Positions 35,058 through 44,215 are shown, counted from the stretch's first letter. The stretch: DNA of 62,623 bases from Bacteroidaceae bacterium (GCA_017935785.1 JAGBGU010000061.1:1-62623), one strand, 5' to 3'. Translations and numbers: made by a program. The notes: generated from the sequence alone by a model not told the origin.

Positions 35058-36425
35058 ATGAAAAATAAAGAATCAATGAACGAAAACACTTTTTATGAAG
35101 AAGTGAATTCCTCTGACAGGGTTAATGAAAATAAGGGAGCGAAAATTCCACATGAGAAAAAGAAAGAAAAAGATTCAACATGGCGTAAAGCTGGAGTGTC
35201 TATGGGATTGGGCGTGTTGTTGGGTAGTACATCTTCGTTTGTCACTCCCGATCATATAAGCTCAAATCCAGAGACGCAGGACATTTCTGATGATTCTTCA
35301 ATAGAAGAACATTCTCCGGTTTGGGCAGATAATCAGATAAAGATCGCAACTGCCGTTTCTGATGAGATGTCATTTTCCCAAGCATTCGCTACAGCCCGTG
35401 CAGAAGTGGGCGCTGGAGGAGCATTTGAGTGGAAAGGCAATGTCTATAGTACTTATACTGCGGAAGAATGGAACGGAATGTCGGCCGAAGAAAAAAATGA
35501 ATATAACACTCATTTCAATTGGGAATCTCATGGAATGACTACAGCTCAAACCCCTGAAGCATCTACAAGTCCCATTGTAGAACCGCTTGCAGAAGAATCG
35601 CATATTTCCGAAGCTTCAAATACAGAAAGTCAAATTGCAGAAGTAGAGAGTCCCGAAAATACGGCAAATGAAATAGAAACTGATTTTGATTTAGCTTTGG
35701 GGTTGTCTGCTATTTTGGGCGTTGATGATCTATTATTAGACGAGAATAGTATAGTGACTAACCAAGAAGTACCAGCAGTCCCTATACAGGTTGCAAATGG
35801 AGGGCATCCGACATGGTCAGATGGTAAAATAGAGATAGCAACAAATGTTACTGATGAAATGTCTTTTTCCCAAGCATTTTCTGTTGCTCGTGCAGAAGTG
35901 GGAGCTGGAGGAGCATTCGAGTGGAGAGGCAAAGTATATAATACTTTTTTTGCAGAGGAATGGAAAGGCATGTCTTCAACAGAACGGAGTGAATATATGG
36001 CCCATTTCAATTGGAGTCAACAAGGAGAGACACAATCTTCGGTATCGTCTTCTGTCCAACAAGCAGACTCAACAGAAGTAAGTGACCAGCCAATCGTAGA
36101 AGTTGATGTGCAAGAAACAAATCCCGAGGTAGAAATTTTGGGTGTAGTTCATGATTCTGAAACGGGCGCTAATTTGGGACTGATGACAGATGGTGAACAG
36201 GATTTCCTTTTTGTGGATGTGGATGATAATGGAGAATTTGATGTGGTGGTTTCTTATGAAAATAATGGTGGTGAAATGCCAGATGAAATAAATGTAGATG
36301 TTCCAACAGCACATTTGTCTGTTAGCGATTTCGAAAGCAACTCATTCGGCGGTGGTTCTATGTATGCGTCTGAAGACGATACAGTGGATTATATCAACGA
36401 TGCAGAAACTTCCTATGATATATAA
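35058..36425 (+). CDS. Acidic two-repeat protein of the signalling island
   Basis: 455 aa of unknown function. A basic N-terminus is followed by one short glycine-rich hydrophobic stretch (AGVSMGLGVLLGSTSSFV, 45-62) that may anchor or export it. Two copies of a roughly 68-residue module follow (about 87-155 and 251-320). Each contains MSFSQAF and RAEVGAGGAFEW, then a GNVYSTY/GKVYNTF turn and EEWNGMS...NEY..HFNW. The linkers are acidic and rich in Thr and Ser, possible kinase targets. The C-terminus has a separate beta-like segment (EILGVVHDSETGANLGLMTD through EFDVVVSY). It is first in the run, and its last 11 bases overlap the caspase gene. Confidence 0.8.
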   Translation: MKNKESMNENTFYEEVNSSDRVNENKGAKIPHEKKKEKDSTWRKAGVSMGLGVLLGSTSSFVTPDHISSNPETQDISDDSSIEEHSPVWADNQIKIATAVSDEMSFSQAFATARAEVGAGGAFEWKGNVYSTYTAEEWNGMSAEEKNEYNTHFNWESHGMTTAQTPEASTSPIVEPLAEESHISEASNTESQIAEVESPENTANEIETDFDLALGLSAILGVDDLLLDENSIVTNQEVPAVPIQVANGGHPTWSDGKIEIATNVTDEMSFSQAFSVARAEVGAGGAFEWRGKVYNTFFAEEWKGMSSTERSEYMAHFNWSQQGETQSSVSSSVQQADSTEVSDQPIVEVDVQETNPEVEILGVVHDSETGANLGLMTDGEQDFLFVDVDDNGEFDVVVSYENNGGEMPDEINVDVPTAHLSVSDFESNSFGGGSMYASEDDTVDYINDAETSYDI

Positions 36426-37146
36426 TTTAAAAGGGTTGATTTTAATATTATTTCTGCTGATATCTAACGAAACTCATGCGAAGATCTTTTTGGTTTCTGT
36501 GGGAATTGCAGACTATCCTGGAATATCAAATGATCTTATTTTACCAGCCAGGGATGCGCAGACTATAACATGGCTATATTCAAAAAATATGTCTATGCAG
36601 TATTGCCAATTACTGAACAAGGAAGCGACAAAGTCCAAAATTGTTGCAGCGATGAATAAGGTGTTTTTGGAAGCTGGTTTTGATGACATGGTGGTGTTTT
36701 TCTATAGTGGGCATGGGTATGACGGAGGATTTTGTGTTTATGATGGTGAACTTCCCTACAAGGAAATACGGAAGGCTATGGCAGAAAGCAAATGCAGGAA
36801 CAAGATGATTTTTGCAGATGCTTGTTTTTCTGGCAAGATGCGGCGTGAAGGAAATTCTAATCAATCTGAAGTTACAGACGCCCAAAAGGCGAATGTCATG
36901 TTGTTCCTGTCATCAAGGAGCAATGAATATTCCATTGAGCGGGAAAGTATGAAAAATGGTTTCTTTACGACTTTTCTTCAAAAAGGATTGAGAGGTGGAG
37001 CGGATGTCAACATGGATCGTGTGATAACAGCAAGGGAACTGTTTGACTATGTACATAGAAATGTGGTAAGGATGTCTGGAGGGAAACAACACCCGGTAAT
37101 GTGGGGTAAATTCCCAAATGATATGCCAGTTGTTATTTGGAAATAA
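36415..37146 (+). CDS. Caspase-like cysteine protease (C14), exported
   Basis: 243 aa, starting at ATG 36415 inside the end of the preceding gene. Signal peptide 1-22 (LILILFLLISNETHA). The caspase/metacaspase dyad is visible: H100 in FYSGHGYD and C137 in FADACFSGKM. The fold landmarks VSVGIADYPG and PARDAQTI precede it, and NGFFTTFLQKGLRG and DMDRVITARELFDYV-type sequence follow. It would act in the periplasm. It is followed six bases later by the FHA protein gene. Confidence 0.9.
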   Translation: MIYNLKGLILILFLLISNETHAKIFLVSVGIADYPGISNDLILPARDAQTITWLYSKNMSMQYCQLLNKEATKSKIVAAMNKVFLEAGFDDMVVFFYSGHGYDGGFCVYDGELPYKEIRKAMAESKCRNKMIFADACFSGKMRREGNSNQSEVTDAQKANVMLFLSSRSNEYSIERESMKNGFFTTFLQKGLRGGADVNMDRVITARELFDYVHRNVVRMSGGKQHPVMWGKFPNDMPVVIWK

Positions 37147-37152
37147 ATTGAG

Positions 37153-37716
37153 ATGGAAATGAAAATTAAATGCCCGAATTGTGGGGCCAGATTGAAAGTT
37201 AAGTTAAATACTTTGAATCAGGACATAGACATTCCTTGTCCTATATGTAAGACTACGTCTCCACTGAAATCTTATCAACAAGTGACGGATGTGTCACAAC
37301 TGGAACATACTGAGTATCCGGACTGTGGTGATAATACTAAAACCGGAATACTACTGAATGAAACAATAGGTCAGATAAAGATATTGGGTTCTACACTTTC
37401 TCCGTTTCAACTAAAAATGGGACGGAATATTATTGGAAGAAAAGCCAATACTTCAAAGGCAGATATACAAATACCTTTGCAGGCAACGAAAAGCAGAACG
37501 AGCCGTGAGCATCTGATTGTCGATGTGGAAAAGGTTTCAGGTAAGGGACTTGTACATTATTTGTCTCTATACAAGTCGGAAGTGAATGAGACACTTTTAA
37601 ATGAAGAGAAAATGGAAGCGCCTGACCGAATCATTTTGAAGCATGCAGATGTCATTACTTTGCCGGAAGCCAAGTTGGTATTTGAAATACCTGATGTGGA
37701 AGGTACAATCATCTAA
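37153..37716 (+). CDS. Zinc-ribbon plus FHA domain protein
   Basis: 187 aa, cytosolic. Residues 1-35 form a MJ0042-like zinc finger (C7-P-N-C10 and C29-P-I-C32). Residues 75-180 are an FHA domain: GRNIIGRK with R96, and the phosphothreonine-binding TSREH (S117, H120), then NETLLNEE and a final LVFEI strand. It should bind phosphothreonine marks made by the island's kinases. It sits between the caspase and the PP2C phosphatase, with 15 bases to the latter. Confidence 0.88.
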   Translation: MEMKIKCPNCGARLKVKLNTLNQDIDIPCPICKTTSPLKSYQQVTDVSQLEHTEYPDCGDNTKTGILLNETIGQIKILGSTLSPFQLKMGRNIIGRKANTSKADIQIPLQATKSRTSREHLIVDVEKVSGKGLVHYLSLYKSEVNETLLNEEKMEAPDRIILKHADVITLPEAKLVFEIPDVEGTII

Positions 37717-37731
37717 TCATAAACGGTACGA

Positions 37732-38619
37732 ATGATGAAATATAGACTGGATGTATATACAATAAAGGAATTGGGAACTCGTGAAAAACAAGAGGATTCC
37801 ATATTCCCCGAGTTGGATATGGAGGAATCTTCTGACCGCTTGTTTATCCTGTGTGACGGGATGGGAGGACATGCAGCAGGAGAGGTGGCCAGTAGTACAG
37901 TCTGTCGGGCTATTAGCCAATCGATTCTAGACAGTTGTTCGGATATGGAAGGTTCTTTTACGGATGATGAATTCAATGCAGCTCTTAATGATTCCTTTGA
38001 TGCTTTGGACAGTATGGATAATGGGGCTATAAAAAAAATGGGAACAACCCTGACGTTTCTGAAACTTCATGCGGAAGGAGCTACAATTGCGCATATTGGT
38101 GATAGTCGTGTATATCATATTCGTCCGGGAAAGGATGCCAATGAAACGAAAATTCTTTTTCAAACTCGAGACCATTCTTTGGTCAATGATTTGATAAAAA
38201 TAGGGGAACTGACTCAGGAGGAAGCGAAGTATTCCAGACAGAAGAACATCATTACACGTGCCATGCAACCTTGTATGGAGCATCGTTCCAAGGCTGACAT
38301 GTATCATACTCAAGATATTCGGAAAGGTGACTATTTTATGCTTTGTTCGGACGGAATGTTGGAGCAGATGGAAGATGATAACATCCGTTTCATTTTTTCG
38401 GATGTGGGTGGGAGTACAAAGGAAAAAGTGGATATGTTGAAAAAGGTTACAGTAGATAATCGGGATAACCATTCAGCCATATTGGTACATATATTGGATA
38501 TGCATGAAACGGATGTTATATTTGCACGAAGCCCATTTCGGTGGGGCTATGTTACATTGATTTATGCATCGTTGATAGCGGCTTTGTATTTCGTTTGTAA
38601 ATTGTTGGGGGTGTTCTAA
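37732..38619 (+). CDS. PP2C-family Ser/Thr phosphatase with C-terminal membrane anchor
   Basis: 295 aa. PPM motifs are in order: REKQEDS (D22), CDGMGGHAAGEVAS (D42), KKMGTTLTFL, IAHIGDSRVYHI, DHSLVNDL, CSDGMLEQM and DNRDNHSAI. All metal-binding aspartates appear present. A single membrane helix near the C-terminus (WGYVTLIYASLIAALYFVC) tethers it to the inner membrane, beside the kinases. It should reverse phosphorylation by the kinase encoded 23 bases downstream. ATG 37735 is an alternative start. Confidence 0.95.
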   Translation: MMKYRLDVYTIKELGTREKQEDSIFPELDMEESSDRLFILCDGMGGHAAGEVASSTVCRAISQSILDSCSDMEGSFTDDEFNAALNDSFDALDSMDNGAIKKMGTTLTFLKLHAEGATIAHIGDSRVYHIRPGKDANETKILFQTRDHSLVNDLIKIGELTQEEAKYSRQKNIITRAMQPCMEHRSKADMYHTQDIRKGDYFMLCSDGMLEQMEDDNIRFIFSDVGGSTKEKVDMLKKVTVDNRDNHSAILVHILDMHETDVIFARSPFRWGYVTLIYASLIAALYFVCKLLGVF

Positions 38620-38642
38620 ATGGATATATAGTAGGCTTATTT

Positions 38643-40256
38643 ATGCATTTGAAAGAAGGTATTCTCCTTCAAGGAGGCAAATATAGAATAGTCCGTTTTA
38701 TCAGTAGCGGTGGTTTCGGTTGTACTTACGAAGCCGAACATGTGATGTTTCGTAAGCGTGTAGCCATCAAGGAATTTTTTGTGAAAGATTTCTGTGGACG
38801 CGATGAAAATACAGCGTTAGTTACTGTTGAGACAACAAACAAAAGAGGCTTGATTGAGAAAATGAAACTCAAGTTTATCGACGAAGCACGCTCACTTTTT
38901 GATTTGCATCATCAAGGCATTGTTCGTGTTACTGATATTTTTGAAGAGAATCATACGGCCTATTATGTTATGGACTATATTGATGGTAAGTCATTGAAGG
39001 AAATCGTGGATAAAGAAGGTGCTCTCTCTGAGGTTCGTGCATTAGGATATATTCGACAGGTGGCAGACGCTTTGGGGTATGTGCATGCCCATAATCGCTT
39101 GCATTTGGATATCAAGCCAGGTAACATTATGATAGATGGTAATGACCATGCAATTTTGATTGACTTCGGAACTTCCAAACAATATGATGAAGTAAACGGC
39201 GAGAATACCTCTACCTTGTTGGGGCATACTCCAGGTTATGCTCCTCCAGAACAGATCGGCAATGACCTGGTAAAGTTTACGCCCACTACGGATATCTATG
39301 CTTTGGGTGCAACTTTATATAAGTTGCTTTCAGGTATTACCCCTACGAGTTCAAACTTACGGATTAGTGGTGAAAAAATGGAACCTCTATCCGGCTCTAT
39401 AAGTGCTCCTACATGTAATACGGTGGAAAGAGCCATGAAACTCAATCGTTACAATCGCCCTGATAGTATAGATGCGTTTCTTTCTTTACTGTTTGCGCCA
39501 GCAGATGATGAGGAGGAAACAGTTCATGAAGATGTTTCTCCTGTTCTTTCTGTTTCCCAATTGAAACCAAAACTTCCTAAATGGTTGATACCTATTGCTT
39601 TTTGCTCGTTGACTGCACTATGTATATTGGGCTTGAGAAAATGTCCAGGACATAATGGTGGTGGCAGTGAAGATTATGATTCTTTGTGTAGTTTGGTTCA
39701 TGTTGATAGTATTTCTGTTGTTCCTCCAGTTATTGGTGATTCTGTCGAACCAACAAAAGTTCACTCTATGACCGAAGATACTGTCTCTTTAATTAAGCCA
39801 AGGAAAATGTCTGGTATAGGATCAGAGTTGTCAATAATGACACTACGTAATGAACCGATTTTAAGTGCCGCAACAACAACGTTTAAGGATGGTGATGATT
39901 TTTATTTATATATGAAATCCATGAGAGATATTTTCGTTGCTGTATTTATGGAAGACAAAGGAAAGTTCTTGCAATTATTGCCGTATAAGGTTGGAAATAA
40001 TCCTTATAAATTAATAAAAGATACAGGAACAGTTTTTTTTGATACTTATCCGCATGAAAAGATTATGACGTGCGAAGGTCAAAGTGTCGTTAATAAAATG
40101 TATGTTGTCAGTTCAAATGTTTCATTTCAACTAGTAGATGTGAAAAATCCAAATGATGAAGATGGATTACCATACTTAAATAGAACCGATTTTAATAAAT
40201 TGATAAATAAAAGTGGTTTGAAAACGGAAATCATTGAAATATTAACGACCAAATAA
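38643..40256 (+). CDS. Transmembrane Ser/Thr kinase with DUF4384 outer domain
   Basis: 537 aa. Kinase domain 14-280 with K43, E81, HLDIKPGN (D156, N161) and DFGTS (D174), all intact. The membrane helix is near 312-332 (WLIPIAFCSLTALCILGL). The outer part has a Ser/Thr/Pro-rich stretch, then a DUF4384-like beta domain (FKDGDDFYLYMKSMRDIFVA and GKFLQLLPYKVGN), different from the sensor of the first kinase. The N-terminus MHLKEGILLQGGKYRI is nearly the same as in the kinase at 32844. It is directly between the phosphatase and the LRR-caspase genes. Confidence 0.93.
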   Translation: MHLKEGILLQGGKYRIVRFISSGGFGCTYEAEHVMFRKRVAIKEFFVKDFCGRDENTALVTVETTNKRGLIEKMKLKFIDEARSLFDLHHQGIVRVTDIFEENHTAYYVMDYIDGKSLKEIVDKEGALSEVRALGYIRQVADALGYVHAHNRLHLDIKPGNIMIDGNDHAILIDFGTSKQYDEVNGENTSTLLGHTPGYAPPEQIGNDLVKFTPTTDIYALGATLYKLLSGITPTSSNLRISGEKMEPLSGSISAPTCNTVERAMKLNRYNRPDSIDAFLSLLFAPADDEEETVHEDVSPVLSVSQLKPKLPKWLIPIAFCSLTALCILGLRKCPGHNGGGSEDYDSLCSLVHVDSISVVPPVIGDSVEPTKVHSMTEDTVSLIKPRKMSGIGSELSIMTLRNEPILSAATTTFKDGDDFYLYMKSMRDIFVAVFMEDKGKFLQLLPYKVGNNPYKLIKDTGTVFFDTYPHEKIMTCEGQSVVNKMYVVSSNVSFQLVDVKNPNDEDGLPYLNRTDFNKLINKSGLKTEIIEILTTK

Positions 40257-40270
40257 TAAATATATAATAT

Positions 40271-41662
40271 ATGAAAAGGTGTATATCTATCATAGTAATT
40301 AGTTTTATAGTACTGACAGTGATTAGAGCCCAACGCTTTAGTTATGGTTATCAAGGTGTAATATTTAAGTGTAGGCTAAAATCAGGTATGGTAACCATCA
40401 CAGGTTTTGATCAGGAAGCAAGTAAGGTAATTGTTCCAGGAAAAGTGAATTATAAAGGGATTAGTTATCCAGTAGATAAAATAGACACTTACATAAGCGG
40501 TTGCAATTATTCTACCAAATCATTAATTGTCGAAGAAGGTATTGCTGAAATAGAAAACTATAGCTTCATAGAATTCCGTAAATTAGAACATGTTGTACTT
40601 CCTAACAGTTTGAAAAATATTGGTAGGAATTCGTTTGCCAATGTAAACGATATTGCTTATTTCCAGGCTTCAGAAACAATATGCTCAAATATAAAGCGTA
40701 ATTCAACTAATATCACTAATTCTGTTTGGTCGCAATATCAACAACCGTCGACTGCGCTTGACTCTGTATCACCCCCGATGGTACAACCATTGGAGGTTCC
40801 ACAGGAGGTCGTTGTCGAAAACGATATCGTTTTACCTGCTCAGTTAAAAGAAAATGTGGCGGAAATTTTGTCGGATGTGGATATCAACATCCCGGAACTT
40901 GGTCAAATTAATAATAACTCATTTGCTGTTATCATAGCCAACGAAGTATATGATGTGGAAAGTAGGGTGGATTTTGCGCTTAGAGATGGGCGGACGTTTA
41001 AAGAATATTGTCAGAAAATTTTAGGTATACCAGAAGAAAATATTCGTCTGGTGGAGAATGCTACCCATATGCAAATTAAAAGAAATATTGATTGGCTTGA
41101 AAAGATTTCGCAAATATTAGGAGGTGAATGTAATTTTATTATTTACTATGCGGGTCATGGCATGTCAGATGAAGAGCATAAAGGAGGATTTATATTGCCG
41201 ACAGATGCTTATGCTTCTGATATTGAATCTACGGGTTATAGTTTGAAAGAAATGTACAATAAATTGGGGTCAATGCCGGTAAATTCTGTTACAGTGTTTT
41301 TGGATGCCTGTTTTAGTGGAATGCAAAGAGATGGAGCGCCCGTTATGGCATCAAGAGGCATAGCACGAAAACCAAATCCAGAAGTACTTACAGGTAAATT
41401 AGTGGTGTTTTCAGCCACCTCAGAAACTGAGTCGGCCTATTCTTATAAATCTAAAGGACATGGACTTTTTACTTACTATCTGTTGAAAAAACTGAAAGAG
41501 ACAAAAGGAAAAATTTCTTATGGTGAACTTTATAGTTATCTTCGAAAGGAAGTGGGATTGAAATCTCTAACCTTAAATGAAAAGGGGCAGATTCCCGAAG
41601 TTTATACAGCCCCTCAAATGAAAACATTATGGAGAACATTTAAATTCAATATTAACAATTAA
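40271..41662 (+). CDS. Secreted LRR (BspA-like) caspase-family protease
   Basis: 463 aa. Signal peptide 1-20. Residues about 35-135 resemble BspA-type leucine-rich repeats (KSLIVEEGIAEIENYSFIEF and KLEHVVLPNSLKNIGRNSF). A Ser/Pro-rich linker follows. The C14 domain starts near 216: NSFAVIIANEVYD, H296 in IYYAGHGMSD, C347 in FLDACFSGMQ, and SATSETESAYSY downstream, a typical full caspase fold. This pairs a recognition-type repeat with a protease. It starts 14 bases after the kinase and ends 11 before the barrel gene. Confidence 0.92.
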   Translation: MKRCISIIVISFIVLTVIRAQRFSYGYQGVIFKCRLKSGMVTITGFDQEASKVIVPGKVNYKGISYPVDKIDTYISGCNYSTKSLIVEEGIAEIENYSFIEFRKLEHVVLPNSLKNIGRNSFANVNDIAYFQASETICSNIKRNSTNITNSVWSQYQQPSTALDSVSPPMVQPLEVPQEVVVENDIVLPAQLKENVAEILSDVDINIPELGQINNNSFAVIIANEVYDVESRVDFALRDGRTFKEYCQKILGIPEENIRLVENATHMQIKRNIDWLEKISQILGGECNFIIYYAGHGMSDEEHKGGFILPTDAYASDIESTGYSLKEMYNKLGSMPVNSVTVFLDACFSGMQRDGAPVMASRGIARKPNPEVLTGKLVVFSATSETESAYSYKSKGHGLFTYYLLKKLKETKGKISYGELYSYLRKEVGLKSLTLNEKGQIPEVYTAPQMKTLWRTFKFNINN

Positions 41663-41673
41663 AATTTATAAGA

Positions 41674-42276
41674 ATGAAAAGATTCAGTATGTTTTTAGTG
41701 TCCGTGTTAGTATGTCTGTTCGCATCTGCACAACTTACATGGAATGTAAAAGCTGGTGCTGGTTGGGCTACGGTGAGAGGTGGTGACAGTGAATACCAGA
41801 AAGGTAAATTGGGATGGAAAATAGGTGTGGGTATTGAAAAACCATTAAGTGCTAACTGGCTTATTATGCCATCATTGGAATTTAAACAAAAAGGCACTTA
41901 TTTTGGATCTTCTGACCCCTCTAACAAACTTGTTTATTATATGTACTATTTGCAATCGCCTATCTTAGGTTCTTATCGCATACGCTTGAGTGATGAGGTA
42001 AATATGACACTTAAGGTTGGGCCATATTTAGCTTATATGTTATCTGGTAAAAGAAATTATACTTTACAGGGTATAACGTATGAAGAAGATATTTTTGATT
42101 CAGAATTGGGGTTTGGTCGACGATTTGATGTTGGCCTTTTGTTAGGAGTAGATTTTGAATATCATCGTTTTGTATTGGGAACAGAGTTTGAATATGGATT
42201 ACTCCCTTGTTTAAAGGATTATTTATCTAAGTCATATAATATGGCTCTTTATGCAACATTCGGATATAAGTTCTAA
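41674..42276 (+). CDS. Outer-membrane beta-barrel protein (PorT-like)
   Basis: 200 aa with signal peptide 1-19 (LFASAQLTW). It has alternating amphipathic strands and a terminal aromatic residue (YATFGYKF), matching the small eight-strand barrels common in Bacteroidetes (porT/outer membrane beta-barrel families). It is the last gene of the run and gives the system an outer-membrane part. Confidence 0.82.
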   Translation: MKRFSMFLVSVLVCLFASAQLTWNVKAGAGWATVRGGDSEYQKGKLGWKIGVGIEKPLSANWLIMPSLEFKQKGTYFGSSDPSNKLVYYMYYLQSPILGSYRIRLSDEVNMTLKVGPYLAYMLSGKRNYTLQGITYEEDIFDSELGFGRRFDVGLLLGVDFEYHRFVLGTEFEYGLLPCLKDYLSKSYNMALYATFGYKF

Positions 42277-42293
42277 ATCAAAGAACGGAAATA

Positions 42294-42505
42294 CTACTTT
42301 ATCTGTTTGAAAAGCATTTCAATCTGCCAATGATGATAAATCTCTATGTCTGTTTCCTGAGGTGTGTCAAAGTCGTTGGTTGGAAAAGATATAAGTTGGG
42401 ACTACTCCCTGTTTGGGGCGTCGACATAGGTTATAACCCTTGAATGTTGTTGCTCCCCTTGGGAAGCAATGACTTCGGTAGTGTAAGCCGAACTGTGTCA
42501 AGGCC
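42294..42505 (-). pseudogene. Remnant of an IS4-type transposase (C-terminal part)
   Basis: Read leftward, one frame gives VITYVDAPNRE, a stop, then SQLISFPTNDFDTP and ETDIEIYHHWQIEMLFKQIK. This matches the YVD...LTNDFDLPA...IAELY..RWQIELFFKQIK core of Bacteroidetes IS4-family transposases. An upstream segment TVRLTLPKSLLPKGSNNIQ joins it after a one-base frameshift. The gene is clearly dead. Confidence 0.7.
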
Positions 42506-42651
42506 ATTGTCCTTGTTATATTAACCTCAGATGTCATTTTCATAAAGTCAAATAGAATTCGTATTTAAGGTCCTTCATTTTTGTGATATAAACCATTCTC
42601 CACCCCGTCAGTTCTTCGCACTCTTCTGCTCATATTCATAGATTTCAAATT

Positions 42652-42936
42652 ATTGCTGTCCGGTAAACATGTGTAAGAGTCTATAATCACTGATTTTTTT
42701 GCTTTACAAGCCCCCTTGAAAGGATATTCACGGCTGTCCGGTAAAAATCTCTTTGATAAATTAGAATAGACTAATCATATATGGTCGTTATTTCCCATTT
42801 TAAGCTTTATCCTCCACCTTTCCCCCTAAAATGGTTCATATGTATACCAAACATATCGGATGTCCGGGGAAATGTTGTTTTTGAAACGCTTCATGGTTTT
42901 TACCGGACAGCAATAGTATAATATTATTGCTGTCCA
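42652..42936. mobile_element. Nested IS end sequences (decayed)
   Basis: ATTGCTGTCCGGTAAA at 42652-42667, GGCTGTCCGGTAAAAA at 42732-42747, the inverted TTTTACCGGACAGCAAT at 42897-42913, and a partial ATTGCTGTCCAC at 42925-42936. These look like terminal inverted repeats of one IS type inserted more than once and then decayed. No gene is credible in 42277-43196 apart from the transposase remnant. Confidence 0.55.
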
Positions 42937-43196
42937 CAAAAACGAAATAGTCTCAATTGAACTTCCGTTTTTGCGGGCATCAATAATTTCATACATTAAT
43001 CCGCCCAATTCATGTAATACGAATTGGAAGATTAATTATTCTCAAAAATACTAACTAATTTTGTTCCATGAAAATGATAAAACATGATTTTTTAGATTTA
43101 TGGGCCATTTTTCATGGAACTTACATAATGATAAATTATACGGAGTAACCCGAAATGCCGCTAAGTGAGTAGGGGTAATTAATTAAAAATATTAAA

Positions 43197-43622
43197 ATGA
43201 AACGTTTATTTTTATTAACTGCAGTAGTTGCACTTCCTTTGATTAGTAAAGCACAGTATTTTGACATGTTGCCTGGAAGCGCAATGTGGATGTATCAGAA
43301 ACAACAGGAATGGAATGCGCAATCGGACTATTGGAATTTTTGTAATCAAGCTTATATGCAGCATGCAGCACAAGCTTTACAGCAGCAATTCCAAAACATG
43401 TGGCAAAATGATCAAATTGCCAATCAAGTAATTGCAATTACAACACCAGTTTCAACGAACTCTTCATGTACTGAATCACGTGCGAGCAAGAAAGAACGAT
43501 GCTCTACATGTGGTGGTACAGGATATGTAGAAAAGCTTATGTATTTTGGCTCTTCACATGGAAATAGAATGGTACGAAGGAGTTGTAGTAATTGCGTGAG
43601 AGGTTGGGTGAGAAATTATTAA
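43197..43622 (+). CDS. Small secreted protein with DnaJ-type Cys pairs
   Basis: 141 aa. Signal peptide 1-19 (LISKAQ). The middle is rich in Gln, Met and aromatic residues (QQQFQNMWQND). The C-terminal 40 residues hold CSTCGGTGYV and CSNCVRGW, like one zinc finger of DnaJ (CxxCxGxG twice, second copy degenerate). I do not recognise the family as a whole. It is unusual for a secreted protein to carry this cytosolic zinc motif; it could bind metal or form disulphides. Confidence 0.65.
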   Translation: MKRLFLLTAVVALPLISKAQYFDMLPGSAMWMYQKQQEWNAQSDYWNFCNQAYMQHAAQALQQQFQNMWQNDQIANQVIAITTPVSTNSSCTESRASKKERCSTCGGTGYVEKLMYFGSSHGNRMVRRSCSNCVRGWVRNY

Positions 43623-43672
43623 ATGATTTAAGTTGAAAAAGTTGCGCCCGACACGATTAAGGGCATAAAATT

Positions 43673-43975
43673 ATGAAACGAAGCAAGGTGATAGTTATTG
43701 CAGCTTTTATTATAGCTGTTTATGTGACTGATAGTGTTGCGTGTAAGGCCAATATGCCTGTGGAAACCAGTTTGACTGCTCATGCACCTAACAATGGGAC
43801 ATATAGTCGTACTTCATTTTCAGTTACAATCTACACTGAGTCTGGTCACCGAAAAGGTGTGTATTCTGTATATTTGCATTATGGGAATAGGTATATAGAT
43901 TTTAATAACACTTGGGTCTGTATTCAAGGTAAAAGCCGTTTCTTCTATAATGGAAATTGGTATGTGATTAAATAA
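43673..43975 (+). CDS. Small secreted protein of unknown function
   Basis: 100 aa. A signal peptide of about 24 residues (VIAAFIIAVYVTDSVACKA) is followed by a beta-rich, Tyr- and Asn-rich mature part (GTYSRTSFSVTIYTESG, GNRYIDFNNTWV). It has two cysteines. It lies 51 bases after the Cys-pair protein. No family recognised. It is a modest open frame, but the export signal and position support it. Confidence 0.55.
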   Translation: MKRSKVIVIAAFIIAVYVTDSVACKANMPVETSLTAHAPNNGTYSRTSFSVTIYTESGHRKGVYSVYLHYGNRYIDFNNTWVCIQGKSRFFYNGNWYVIK

Positions 43976-44215
43976 TCAAATGTTTGATAGAAGAGGGTGT
44001 GTCGATACTTTGGCACATCCTCTAATGATTGTTGAAGGGATGTTGGTGAATTATGTAAATGTAAAATCTATCAGTGATATTATGATAGAATTACAATAGT
44101 GGTCTACTCTATACAAGTATTAGAGTCAAAAACGTGATATGTGAAACAGAAAGAAATGAAGAAAATAATGGTTTCTGTAGATACACAGATAAAATGATTG
44201 TATATGCTTAAGTGT

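Noticed and set aside
32056..42276. Type VI secretion accessory cluster (kinase/phosphatase/FHA)
   Set aside because: No sheath, baseplate, Hcp, VgrG or ClpV genes are in the window; two caspases and LytTR do not fit that cluster.
42826..43008. 60-codon leftward frame
   Set aside because: It runs through IS end copies and debris; no family or start signal is visible.
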